From the NCBI GenBank assembly GCA_945888325.1, contig CAMDAC010000003.1, positions 1-64,000 on the forward strand: 64,000 nucleotides of DNA, read 5' to 3'. Source of the DNA: Candidatus Sulfopaludibacter sp. SbA3. GTDB taxonomy: Bacteria; Pseudomonadota; Alphaproteobacteria; Caulobacterales; Hyphomonadaceae. A model generated the notes under the pieces. That model saw nothing but the letters and a program-made list of their open reading frames with translations. It ran no database searches and was not told the DNA's origin. Both the position numbers and the translations under genes were made by a program. Positions 17,146-25,176 of the stretch are shown here, piece by piece. Every line of letters starts with the position of its first letter. Within the stretch, counting starts at the first letter, position 1.

Positions 17146-18384
17146 ATGACTTACGATCTGATCATCGTCGGCGGCGGCATCGGCGGCAGCGCGCTCGCCG
17201 CCGTCATGGCCCGCGCCGGCCGCAAGGTTCTGCTGCTGGAAAAATCCGAACATTACGAAGACCGCGTGCGCGGCGAATGGATCGCCCCGTGGGGCGTCAC
17301 CGAAACCAGGCGCCTCGGCCTCTACGACCTCCTGATGTCCGCCGGCGGCCACCACATCACCGACCACGTCACCTATGACGAAAGCCTCGCCCCGGCCGAC
17401 TGCGAAGCCGCCCCGCTCCCCCTCGGCATCTTCGCCGCCGATGTGCCCGGCCCCCTCTGCCTCGGCCACCCGCACCATTGCCAGACGCTGTATGACGCCG
17501 CCACCGCCGCCGGTGCCGAAACCCTCCGTCCCGTGACGATCGACATCATCACGCTCGGCAACGCGCCGTCGGTCACCTTCTTCCACAATGGCGAGACGCG
17601 CACCGCCCGCGCCCACATCGTCGTCGGCGCCGAAGGCCGCCAGTCCGAAGTGCGTGCCGCCGCCTCCATCCCCCTGCACCAGGACAAACCCCACCACTGG
17701 TTCGCCGGCCTCCTCGTCGAGAACGTGCCGGACGTAAACCCCAGACGCCAGACCATCGGCACCGAAGGCAATTTCGGCTTCCTCACCTTCCCGCAAGGCA
17801 ATGGCCGCGTCCGCGTCTATGGCGGCTACGCGCTCGAGGAGAAGGGCCGCTTCCACGGCGAAGGCGGCGCCCAGCGCTTCCTCGACGCTTTCCGCATGGC
17901 CTGCGCGCCCCAGAACGCCGCCCTCGCCGAAGGCACGCCCGCGGGCCCGCTCTTCTCCTATTTCAACAATGACAGCTGGACGGATGAACCCTTCGCGCAA
18001 GGCTGCGTCCTCATCGGCGACGCCGCCGGCTGGAACGACCCGATCAACGGCCTCGGCCTCTCGATCACTTACCGCGACGTGCGCATGGTCTCCGACATTT
18101 TGAAGGAAACCCCCGCCGGCGAGGCCCCCGACTTCGCTCCGTATGCAGAGGAACGCGCCGAGCGCATGCGCCGCCTGCGCTTTGCCGGACAGCTGCAAGC
18201 CTCGCTCGATATGGAATTCGGCCCCGAAGCCCGCGAACGCCGCCGCCAATACCATGAACGCAAGGCCGCTGACCCGACGCTTGGAATGCACGGCGTCGCC
18301 ATCATGGCCGGCCCGGAAAACGCGCCCGCCGAAATCTTCACCGAGGCCCACCGCGCCCGCGTCCTGGGGCTCGCCCCTGCATGA
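17146..18384 (+). CDS. FAD-dependent monooxygenase/oxidoreductase
   Basis: This 412-residue protein has the dinucleotide motif DLIIVGGGIGGSALAAVMARAG at residues 4-25 and the second FAD motif CVLIGDAAGWNDPINGLGLS, as in p-hydroxybenzoate hydroxylase-like flavoproteins. It probably hydroxylates or epoxidises an organic substrate using NAD(P)H; the substrate is unknown. It overlaps the NTF2-like gene by ATGA, so the two are probably made together. Confidence 0.88.
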   Translation: MTYDLIIVGGGIGGSALAAVMARAGRKVLLLEKSEHYEDRVRGEWIAPWGVTETRRLGLYDLLMSAGGHHITDHVTYDESLAPADCEAAPLPLGIFAADVPGPLCLGHPHHCQTLYDAATAAGAETLRPVTIDIITLGNAPSVTFFHNGETRTARAHIVVGAEGRQSEVRAAASIPLHQDKPHHWFAGLLVENVPDVNPRRQTIGTEGNFGFLTFPQGNGRVRVYGGYALEEKGRFHGEGGAQRFLDAFRMACAPQNAALAEGTPAGPLFSYFNNDSWTDEPFAQGCVLIGDAAGWNDPINGLGLSITYRDVRMVSDILKETPAGEAPDFAPYAEERAERMRRLRFAGQLQASLDMEFGPEARERRRQYHERKAADPTLGMHGVAIMAGPENAPAEIFTEAHRARVLGLAPA

Positions 18385-18740
18385 GCGTCGACATCGAAAC
18401 CTTCAACGCCGCCTGGCTCGCCGCCTGGAGCGCCAAGGATGTGGACAAGCTCCTCGGCTTCTATTCCGCGAACACCGTCTACAAGGACAGCCAGACTGCC
18501 GCCGGCCTCACCGGCCATGCCCAGCTGCGCCCCTACCTCGAAGGCCTCTTCGCTTCGACCCCCAAGATGATCTACACGCCCGACGAGACCTGGCCGATCC
18601 CTGGCGGCTTCTGCGGCCGCTGGTACTGCGCCATCGGCGAGACCGGCACGGACGCCAGCATGCGCGGCTTCGACCTCTGCCTCGTCCAGGATGGCAAGAT
18701 CACCCTCAACGAAGTCTACGTCCACATGATGCCCGCCTGA
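18381..18740 (+). CDS. Nuclear transport factor 2 / SnoaL-like protein
   Basis: This 119-residue cone-shaped alpha+beta fold protein begins MSVDIETFNAAWLAAWSAKDVDKLLGFYSANTVYKD and has WYCAIGETGTDASMRGFDLCLVQDGKI. Such proteins bind small hydrophobic ligands or act as isomerase/cyclase partners. Translational coupling to the flavin monooxygenase suggests action on the same substrate; this is inference. Confidence 0.82.
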   Translation: MSVDIETFNAAWLAAWSAKDVDKLLGFYSANTVYKDSQTAAGLTGHAQLRPYLEGLFASTPKMIYTPDETWPIPGGFCGRWYCAIGETGTDASMRGFDLCLVQDGKITLNEVYVHMMPA

Positions 18741-18744
18741 CCGG

Positions 18745-18767
18745 CCGGTTAAGGCGCCATTAACCGG
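18745..18767. promoter_or_regulatory. CtrA-like box within a palindrome
   Basis: The arms CCGGTTAA and TTAACCGG flank GGCGCCA, so the site contains an exact TTAA-N7-TTAA (18749-18763), the CtrA binding consensus of Caulobacterales relatives. It lies 57 nt before the GIY-YIG ATG and 5 nt past the NTF2-like stop. It could instead be a terminator stem. Confidence 0.45.
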
Positions 18768-18823
18768 ACATCGCCGATTCTCCCCGCGCTCCGCACTGTC
18801 GCGGGCAAGGTGGGGTGGGTGAC

Positions 18824-19285
18824 ATGTTTCTGTTCGACTGGTTCATTTTCGGCTGGCATGTCTGGCGCGGCGAAACCGGCCAACGCTACCGCTTCAAGAT
18901 CACGCTGACCCGCAAGGGCATCCCCGAAGGCAGCGGCATCTACATCTTCGTCCGCCGCCGTTTCGGCTTCGTCCTCTTCCCCCTCTATATTGGCAAGGCG
19001 ACCGACTTCCGCTCGCGCCTCTATGGCCACGAGCGCTGGTGGGAAGCCTGGTGGAAACGGGGCGCCACCGAGCGCCACGTGCTCGTCGTGCGCACCGCTG
19101 CCGACCGCGCCCGCATCGAGGAAGACCTCATCCGCCGCTACCAGCCGCGCATGAACGACATGCTCGTCCCCCGCCACGAGCTCGACCTGCCGTCGAACGC
19201 CAGGCTGCGCGCAGAGTGGCGCTTCCGCCAATGGCTGCGCAACATCTTCCGCCTCCCCTTCGGCGGCGGCAACCGGGTGGCCTGA
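18824..19285 (+). CDS. GIY-YIG nuclease family protein
   Basis: This 153-residue protein has the GIY-YIG core as GIYIFVRRRFGFVLFPLYIGKATDFRSRL, then an RIEEDLIRRYQPRMN segment carrying the metal-binding Glu and Asn. It lacks the large accessory domains of UvrC or homing enzymes. The N terminus is hydrophobic and aromatic (MFLFDWFIFGWHVWRG), suggesting membrane association. ATG 18824 follows AAGGTGGGG; GTG 18815 is an alternative. A CtrA-like box lies upstream. The biological role is unknown. Confidence 0.82.
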   Translation: MFLFDWFIFGWHVWRGETGQRYRFKITLTRKGIPEGSGIYIFVRRRFGFVLFPLYIGKATDFRSRLYGHERWWEAWWKRGATERHVLVVRTAADRARIEEDLIRRYQPRMNDMLVPRHELDLPSNARLRAEWRFRQWLRNIFRLPFGGGNRVA

Positions 19286-19442
19286 CGCAGGCCTACTCGC
19301 CTGACGCGCGAGCGTGACCGGAAACACGCAGCGGCGGCAAAATCGCCTTCACGATCCTGTCATCCCCTTGAGAATTTTCCGTCACGGATATTCTTGGAAC
19401 CCGGGCGCCCATGCGCTTCCAAGCCAGCCTGGAGACTCATAC

Positions 19443-21680
19443 ATGAAACCTACACATACCTGGCGCGCTGCCATGGCGTCTTCTTGCGCCATCGCCTTGA
19501 TCGCCCCTTTCGCCCTCGCCCAGGAAGCTCCGTCTCAGGACGATGCGCTGAAGCTGACCTCTGTGACGGTCACCGCCACCAAGCGCGAAGAGAACATCAA
19601 GGACGTCCCGGTTTCCCTCACCTCGCTCGATGAAACCGCGCTCGCCACCTACGGCCAGGCCGGCGAAGACATCCAGTTCCTCACCGCCCGCGTGCCCAGC
19701 CTGATCATCGAAACCTCCTTCGGCCGCATCTTTCCGCGCCCCTATATCCGCGGCCTCGGCAACACGGATTTCGACTTCAACGCCTCCCAGCCCGTCTCCT
19801 TCATCTATGACGAGATCGTCTACGAGAACCCGGTCCTCAAAGGCTTCCCCGTCTTCGACACCGCACGCGTCGAAGTCCTGCGCGGCCCGCAAGGCACGCT
19901 GTTCGGCCGCAACACCCCGGCCGGCGCCCTGAAATTCGAAAGCGTCAAACCCGGCGACGAACTCGACGCCTATGCCCGCGCCTCCTACGGCACGTTCGGC
20001 ACCACCAACGTTGAAGGCGCTGTCGGCGGCCCGGTCTCCGACAAGGTCTCCCTGCGCCTCTCCGGCGTATTCCAGCGCCGTGACGACTATATCGAAACCG
20101 CCCTGCCGACCGGCGGCGCCGATGCTGGCGGTTACGAAGACCTCGCCTGGCGCGCCCAGGCCAAGGTCGAAGTCACCGACAACCTCACCTGGCTCGGCAA
20201 CCTGCACGGCCGCACGCTCGATGGCGGCCAGGTCAGCTTCCAGGCCAACGCCTTCCAGACCGGCTCCGCCGGCCCGCGCCCGGGCTTTGACCGCGAAAAG
20301 AACTTCGCCGACGCCCAGGCCGATGCGACCCTCGAGACCGACGCCCTCGGCTTCACCTCGCGCGCCGATTGGGAACTCTCCGCCGCGACGCTGACCTACC
20401 TGTTCGGCTACGAAACCGTCGAGACCTTCTCGCGCGGCGATGTGGACGGCGGCGCCGGCGCGGCCTTCCTGCCCACAGGCTCCACGCCGGGCTTCATCCC
20501 GTTCCCGGCCGAGTCCGCAGACGGCATCGACGACCATCAGCAGATCACGCACGAGCTTCGCCTCTCGAACGGCGAAGACGCAGACCTGCGCTGGACCGCC
20601 GGCCTCTACGCGTTCAACGAAGAGATCGACATCAGCTCGCGCAGCTACAATACGCTCGCCGGCGGCGCCGAGAACGGCACGGCCTTCCAGACCCAGAATA
20701 CAGACTCGCTCGCGGTTTTCGGCAGCCTTGCCTATGACCTGACCGAGACCCTGACCGGCCAGGTTGGTCTTCGCTACACGGACGAAAGCAAGGACCTGAC
20801 GGCTCGCCGTACCCTTTCGCCTTTCGGCGCGCCGAACATTGCTCCGCCAACGGTCAATGTAGGCGATGAGCAGCTCTCCTGGGATGCCTCGCTCACCTAC
20901 GCCCTCAACGGCGATACCAACGTTTATGGCCGCATCGCCCGCGGCTTCCGCGCCCCGTCCATCCAGGGCCGCCTCGTCTTCGGCGACGCGATCACCACGG
21001 CCGATTCGGAAATCCTCGACAGCTACGAAGCTGGCCTCAAGACCACGCTTCTGGACGGGCGCCTGGACGCGAACCTCGCCGCCTACACCTACACAGTCGA
21101 AGACCTGCAGCTCACCGCCATCGGCGGCGCCGGCAACTTCAACCAGCTCCTCAACGCCGAGGAAGGCAAAGGCTACGGCTTCGAGGCCGACATCCGCGCC
21201 CTGCTCATGGAAGGTCTCGCCTTCAGCGCGGGGCTTTCCTACAACAACACCGAGATCGACGATGCAGGCCTGACGGCCGGCGTCTGCGGCTCGCCCTGCA
21301 CCGTGCTCGACGCGATTGATCCGGTCACGGGCGGCGCCCTGATCGACGGCAACCCGTTCCCGCAAGCGCCGGAATGGATCGGCAACTTCGCTTTCGATTA
21401 CACGCGCGACTTCCGCGGCGGCGAAATCTTCGCCTCCACCGACTGGTCGTACCGGTCTGACTCGAACATCTTCCTGTACGAGTCGGTAGAGTTCACCGCC
21501 GAAGGCCGCTGGGAAGGCGGCGCCGCACTTGGCTACCGCAAGGGCCCCTGGTCGGCGAAAGCCTTCGTCCGTAACCTGACCGACGAAATCGGTACGGTCT
21601 CGGCGATCGACTTCAACAACCTCACCGGCATCTTCAACCAGCCGCGCATCTACGGCATCGAACTCGGCTGGACCATGTAA
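19443..21680 (+). CDS. TonB-dependent outer-membrane receptor
   Basis: This 745-residue outer-membrane transporter has a signal peptide ending APFALAQ, a TonB-box-like LTSVTVTATKR, a plug domain (IRGLGNTDFD, VEVLRGPQGTLFGRNTPAGAL) and a 22-strand barrel ending in the terminal aromatic-type strand YGIELGWTM. There is no N-terminal signalling extension. It belongs to the large family used by oligotrophic marine alphaproteobacteria for siderophores, vitamins or oligosaccharides. No specific neighbour identifies the ligand. ATG 19443 precedes the signal peptide; the 43 codons upstream are unsupported. Confidence 0.93.
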   Translation: MKPTHTWRAAMASSCAIALIAPFALAQEAPSQDDALKLTSVTVTATKREENIKDVPVSLTSLDETALATYGQAGEDIQFLTARVPSLIIETSFGRIFPRPYIRGLGNTDFDFNASQPVSFIYDEIVYENPVLKGFPVFDTARVEVLRGPQGTLFGRNTPAGALKFESVKPGDELDAYARASYGTFGTTNVEGAVGGPVSDKVSLRLSGVFQRRDDYIETALPTGGADAGGYEDLAWRAQAKVEVTDNLTWLGNLHGRTLDGGQVSFQANAFQTGSAGPRPGFDREKNFADAQADATLETDALGFTSRADWELSAATLTYLFGYETVETFSRGDVDGGAGAAFLPTGSTPGFIPFPAESADGIDDHQQITHELRLSNGEDADLRWTAGLYAFNEEIDISSRSYNTLAGGAENGTAFQTQNTDSLAVFGSLAYDLTETLTGQVGLRYTDESKDLTARRTLSPFGAPNIAPPTVNVGDEQLSWDASLTYALNGDTNVYGRIARGFRAPSIQGRLVFGDAITTADSEILDSYEAGLKTTLLDGRLDANLAAYTYTVEDLQLTAIGGAGNFNQLLNAEEGKGYGFEADIRALLMEGLAFSAGLSYNNTEIDDAGLTAGVCGSPCTVLDAIDPVTGGALIDGNPFPQAPEWIGNFAFDYTRDFRGGEIFASTDWSYRSDSNIFLYESVEFTAEGRWEGGAALGYRKGPWSAKAFVRNLTDEIGTVSAIDFNNLTGIFNQPRIYGIELGWTM

Positions 21681-21688
21681 ACTGTCAT

Positions 21689-21718
21689 CGCGGGCTAGAG
21701 CTGCCGCGATAGCCCGCG
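21689..21718 (+). terminator. Hairpin after TonB receptor
   Basis: CGCGGGCTA pairs perfectly with TAGCCCGCG around a 12-nt loop, 9 nt past the receptor stop. It lacks a T-run, so the terminator role is plausible but weak. Confidence 0.4.
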
Positions 21719-21738
21719 ATAACGCGCCGACACTGCGC

Positions 21739-21953
21739 GATAAAAAATGAGAATGAATGAGAAAGAATCGTCATTCCGTGTGCATGGATTGTATACGGAA
21801 TGACGCCCCTTGGAGAGGATTGGCGAGGGCCGGAGCCCGGACTTGCGCCTACAAAAACCACCCCGCCCAAAAAAAATCGATTCCCCTCAAGCCGCTATAA
21901 AATACGCACCCAATCCTTCCGCCACACCTCAGCCCACGGAGTTATACTCCGTG
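21739..21953 (-). repeat. Dispersed intergenic repeat, copy A
   Basis: Read on the minus strand the element starts with the palindrome CACGGAGT-ATA-ACTCCGTG, continues GGGCTGAGGTGTGGCG, then TTTTTGTAGGCGCAAGTCC, and ends TCTCATTCATTCTCATTTTT TATC. It shares all these blocks with copy B (33424-33630) and the last three with copy C. Its variable middle holds an 11-bp inverted repeat (CGTCATTCCGT/ACGGAATGACG). It fills most of the 427-nt gap between the TonB receptor and ttcA. There are no terminal inverted repeats and no transposase. Confidence 0.8.
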
Positions 21954-21981
21954 CCTGATCACATAAGAGTTTTCCCAAACA

Positions 21982-22057
21982 ATAGCCCCTAACCCCTCTA
22001 CCGCTTCGCGGGAGAGGAGAGGCCCACGACCGAAGGTCGTGGAAGGTGAGGGGCTAT
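21982..22057 (+). repeat. Cruciform/three-way-junction element before ttcA
   Basis: Outer arms ATAGCCCCTAACC and GGTGAGGGGCTAT (one mismatch) enclose two further hairpins: CCTCTACCGC-TTC-GCGGGAGAGG and CCACGACC-GAA-GGTCGTGG. As RNA this is a three-way junction 51 nt before the ttcA ATG. It may be a REP-like dispersed element or a structured 5' UTR. Confidence 0.6.
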
Positions 22058-22107
22058 CCAGGCCCCCCGCCCTTGCCGCGCCCGGCCCCGCATGGCAAAT
22101 CGCGCGC

Positions 22108-22992
22108 ATGCCCGATACGCTTTCTCCCACCCCGAGCCTCTATGCCGGCGCCCCCGACTCCGTCAGCTTCAAGAAGCTGCGCAAACGCCTCGTGCGCGGC
22201 GCCCAGGAGGTCATCGACACCTACGGCCTGCTCGACCGGCGGGCCATCGACGCGGGCGAGAAACCCCGCCCGAAATGGCTGGTCTGCCTGTCCGGCGGCA
22301 AGGATTCCTACGGCCTCCTCGCCGTCCTCATGGATCTTCAGTGGCAGGGCGCCCTGCCGGTCGATCTGATCGCCTGCAATCTCGATCAGGGCCAGCCGGG
22401 CTTTCCCAAACACGTGCTGCCGGAATGGCTCGCCCGTGTCGGCGTGCCCCACCGGATCATCACCGAAGACACCTATTCCATCGTCACCGAAAAGGTTGAT
22501 GCCGGCCGCACCTATTGCTCGCTCTGCTCGCGCCTGCGCCGCGGCATCCTCTACCGCGTCGCCCGGGAGGAAGGTTGCGAGGCGATCGTGCTCGGCCACC
22601 ACCGGGACGACGCGCTCGAAACCTTCATGATGAACCTCGTCCACGGCGGCCGCCTCGCCGCGATGCCGCCGAAGCTTCTCAATGATGAAGGCGACGTGAT
22701 GGTCTTCCGTCCCCTGATCACTTCCGCCGAAGCAGACCTTGCAAAATTCGCCGAGGCGATGGCCTTTCCGATCATCCCCTGCAATCTCTGCGGCAGCCAG
22801 GACGGCCTGCAGCGCGTCGCCATGAAACACCTGCTCGACGAGTGGGAGCGAAAGAAGCCCGGTGTGCGTCAGACTATGGCCCGCGCCCTCGCCAATGTAC
22901 GCCCCAGCCACCTGCACGACGGCCGCGTCTTCGACTTCACCGCCCTCGGCCTCGGCGGCCGCGGCGAGGACGATCCGAACGTGCCGTTCTGA
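22108..22992 (+). CDS. ttcA: tRNA 2-thiocytidine(32) synthetase TtcA
   Basis: This 294-residue PP-loop ATPase carries SGGKDS at residues 62-67 and the two Fe-S cysteine pairs YCSLC (137,140) and PCNLC (225,228) that define TtcA. It thiolates C32 in selected tRNAs. ATG 22108 is used because [12 protein letters not shown] is followed directly by conserved sequence; the track start at 22039 lies inside an upstream palindromic element. Its stop abuts the stop of the convergent PepSY gene. Confidence 0.93.
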   Translation: MPDTLSPTPSLYAGAPDSVSFKKLRKRLVRGAQEVIDTYGLLDRRAIDAGEKPRPKWLVCLSGGKDSYGLLAVLMDLQWQGALPVDLIACNLDQGQPGFPKHVLPEWLARVGVPHRIITEDTYSIVTEKVDAGRTYCSLCSRLRRGILYRVAREEGCEAIVLGHHRDDALETFMMNLVHGGRLAAMPPKLLNDEGDVMVFRPLITSAEADLAKFAEAMAFPIIPCNLCGSQDGLQRVAMKHLLDEWERKKPGVRQTMARALANVRPSHLHDGRVFDFTALGLGGRGEDDPNVPF

Positions 22993-23700
22993 TTACTTCA
23001 GTATACGGCCTTTCAGAAGCCGGTCCACGACCAGCCAGATGCCCGCCAGCGACAGCATCAGCGCGCCGAAGGAAAACAGCTTCATCCACCAGGACGAAAT
23101 CGTCTCGCGGTTCGTCCAGTCCATGATGTGCAGTCCCCAGAACAGGTCGAACGTGCGCCACCAGTCGGTGCGCACCGCCGCCACATCGCCCGCCTGCGGA
23201 TCAACCCAGAAGGTCGCCGTGTCCTCGCCCTCGAACTCTGCCCGCCACATCGGACGCCCCGCCCCGCGCCCCGCTTCCGGCGGCGCCTCATCGACCAGCG
23301 CGAGGCTTGCGAGTTCGCCCTCACCCGCCCACGCAGCCTCTGCCACAAGGCGCGCATCCGCTTCAGACACGGGCGACAGTGGCTGACCGCTCACATAGTC
23401 GAACATCACCTTGCCGGAATGCGTTTCCGCCTCCCAGACCGGCCGTCCCAGCCAGGGCTTCACCTTAAGCGCCATCACCGGCTCGCCCACCGCGGCGAGA
23501 ATGCTGCTGACCGGCGCCTCGCTGTCCGGCAGCTCGGTGATCATCGTGTGTGCAGGGCTGCGAAGGTGTTCGCCCCGCACTTCCTCGATCGGCCGCAGCG
23601 AGAAATACAGGCCAGACACGACCCATAGCACGACCTGCGCGCCGACGATCAGCCCCAGCACATTGTGCAGCCGCCGGAAAAAATGCGTCAGCCGGTTCAT
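22993..23700 (-). CDS. PepSY domain-containing membrane protein
   Basis: This 235-residue protein has an N-terminal helix (FRRLHNVLGLIVGAQVVLWVVSGLYFSLRP) and a C-terminal helix (LFSFGALMLSLAGIWLVVDRLL) around a periplasmic PepSY-like region (GKVMFDYVSGQPLSPVSEADA). PepSY-associated proteins of this form are often linked to iron reduction at the inner membrane, sometimes near TonB receptors. A link to the receptor 1.3 kb away is only a possibility. Confidence 0.8.
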   Translation of the reverse strand: MNRLTHFFRRLHNVLGLIVGAQVVLWVVSGLYFSLRPIEEVRGEHLRSPAHTMITELPDSEAPVSSILAAVGEPVMALKVKPWLGRPVWEAETHSGKVMFDYVSGQPLSPVSEADARLVAEAAWAGEGELASLALVDEAPPEAGRGAGRPMWRAEFEGEDTATFWVDPQAGDVAAVRTDWWRTFDLFWGLHIMDWTNRETISSWWMKLFSFGALMLSLAGIWLVVDRLLKGRILK

Positions 23701-23766
23701 ACCAAGCCCCCGTTTAAAGTACAGGGAAAGCGATGCCGGAATTGATCCTGCGCCGCAAGCGCCGGC

Positions 23767-24474
23767 TTACTCCCCGCTCTCGAGAGTCAACGTGTACGGA
23801 ATGAAAATCTCCAGCTCCAGCGGCCCGGAAGGCTGCGTGATGATGCGGCTTTCGAGACCAGTGAGCGTGACCCTCGCCGGTGCAAAGGCCGTGCGAAGCC
23901 CGCTGACCTCGGTGGCAATGTCGGCAACAAGGTCAGCCCGGTGCTTGGCCACGTCGCGCGCGCCGATGAATTGCTCGCCGCCCAGATAGGCTTCGGCGCG
24001 GCCGGCAGTATCGATCGAATCGATGAATCCCTGCGCCCGCTTCATCAGCGCTTCGAAGGACTCGTCGGGCTTGGTGTCGATGCTCAGGGTCAGGGTAAAC
24101 CGTCCGGTCCCGGAATAATCCGAGGCGTAGACGTCGGTGAAGAGGACCGTGTCGATGTCCGAGATCGACTCGCCTAGGCTGCCACCCTGCAGGTTGAAGC
24201 CGGGCGACTTGGCCGCCTTGGCCTTCAACCGGTCGAACATGGTCTCGAGTTCTTTGGCCCGCTCAGCGGTGTCGCGTGTTGCGCTCTGATACGTCACGGC
24301 GACGAGGACGAAGTCTGCCGGAATCTGGCGATAGACCGCCGGCGCCGAGCGCATCTCCTCGGCCTCGATCCGGTTGGCGGTGACGATGATGCGCTCCATG
24401 TCCTGCGCCAGCGCGGGCGCGGCCGGAATGGCGGTGAGCAAGGAAAGTGCAGCAAAAACAGACTTCAGACGCAT
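23767..24474 (-). CDS. Hypothetical periplasmic protein
   Basis: This 235-residue protein has a clean signal peptide (SVFAALSLLTAIPAAPALAQ). The mature part starts DMERIIVTANRIEAEE and alternates helix and strand (FVLVAVTYQSATRDTAERAKEL). The pattern faintly recalls SIMPL (DUF541) proteins, but I would not assign it. It lies 66 nt upstream of the PepSY gene on the same strand and may be co-transcribed. Confidence 0.6.
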   Translation of the reverse strand: MRLKSVFAALSLLTAIPAAPALAQDMERIIVTANRIEAEEMRSAPAVYRQIPADFVLVAVTYQSATRDTAERAKELETMFDRLKAKAAKSPGFNLQGGSLGESISDIDTVLFTDVYASDYSGTGRFTLTLSIDTKPDESFEALMKRAQGFIDSIDTAGRAEAYLGGEQFIGARDVAKHRADLVADIATEVSGLRTAFAPARVTLTGLESRIITQPSGPLELEIFIPYTLTLESGE

Positions 24475-24556
24475 GAGCAGATCCTCCCGATTATGGCGTC
24501 AGCGTCTGCCTGTGCCCGGCTGGTGTCAATCCGCAGCAGCCGCCTTGCTGCGCCGG

Positions 24557-24584
24557 TTGACAGGTTCAGGATTTTATATATTAT
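24557..24584 (+). promoter_or_regulatory. Strong sigma-70-type promoter for the TetR gene
   Basis: TTGACA and TATTAT are separated by 16 nt. The -10 ends 7 nt before ATG 24592, so the expected transcription start coincides with the start codon, predicting a leaderless mRNA. Confidence 0.6.
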
Positions 24585-24591
24585 CACCATT

Positions 24592-25164
24592 ATGCCAAAA
24601 ATAGTGGACCATGATGATCGCCGCCGCGCCCTGGCCCGCGCCGCGGTCGATGCTGTCGCCGCGAGCGGACTTGACGGGGTGAAGCTGTCGGACATCGCGC
24701 GGGCGGCGGGCGTCACGACCGGGGCCCTTGCCCACTATTTTCCGGACAAGGACGCGGTCCTCGCGGCCGCGCTTGAAGAAGTTTGCTCGCGCCTCCTGTT
24801 GCGGCTTGAGGCGGATGGCGTGCGGATCCGGATCGAGGACATTGCCAATGCCCTGCCGCTGGACAAGGCGTCGATGAAGGACTGGCGCGTCTGGCTCGCC
24901 TATTGGGGCCGCGCGCCCTTCTCGGAGAGCCTGAGAGCCATTCACCAGCAATACTATCAGGAAATCGAAGACGCGCTCACCGCCGGATTCGCGAAGGCCT
25001 CGAAAACGCCGCGCCTAGTTGCGGCCGCGATCATTGCTGCCGTGGACGGGGTTGGGACACGTGCCACGCTCGAGCCGGAGGCCTGGCCGCCGGAGCGCCA
25101 GCGCGCCCTTCTGTCTACCCTGCTGGGCCCTTTGTTTGCGGGCCTCAAATTCAAACCTGCCTAG
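24592..25164 (+). CDS. TetR family transcriptional regulator
   Basis: This 190-residue regulator has an N-terminal helix-turn-helix (LDGVKLSDIARAAGVTTGALAHYFPDKDAVLAAAL) and a helical ligand-binding C terminus. The ATG has no Shine-Dalgarno sequence, and a near-consensus promoter ends 7 nt before it, so it is probably translated from a leaderless transcript. It is followed 12 nt later by a PhyH-type dioxygenase with a strong ribosome site. The pair is probably one operon, possibly autoregulated. Confidence 0.9.
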   Translation: MPKIVDHDDRRRALARAAVDAVAASGLDGVKLSDIARAAGVTTGALAHYFPDKDAVLAAALEEVCSRLLLRLEADGVRIRIEDIANALPLDKASMKDWRVWLAYWGRAPFSESLRAIHQQYYQEIEDALTAGFAKASKTPRLVAAAIIAAVDGVGTRATLEPEAWPPERQRALLSTLLGPLFAGLKFKPA

Positions 25165-25176
25165 AGGAGGCCCGCC

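Noticed and set aside
16882-18351. 489-codon minus-strand ORF opposite the flavin monooxygenase
   Set aside because: Antisense shadow; the plus-strand frame has both FAD motifs.
19437-21365. 642-codon minus-strand ORF opposite the TonB receptor
   Set aside because: Composition is shadow-like and the opposite frame has complete TonB receptor motifs.
21739-21953. Dispersed element as a classical MITE
   Set aside because: No matching terminal inverted repeats or target duplications could be seen at the ends of copies A-C.
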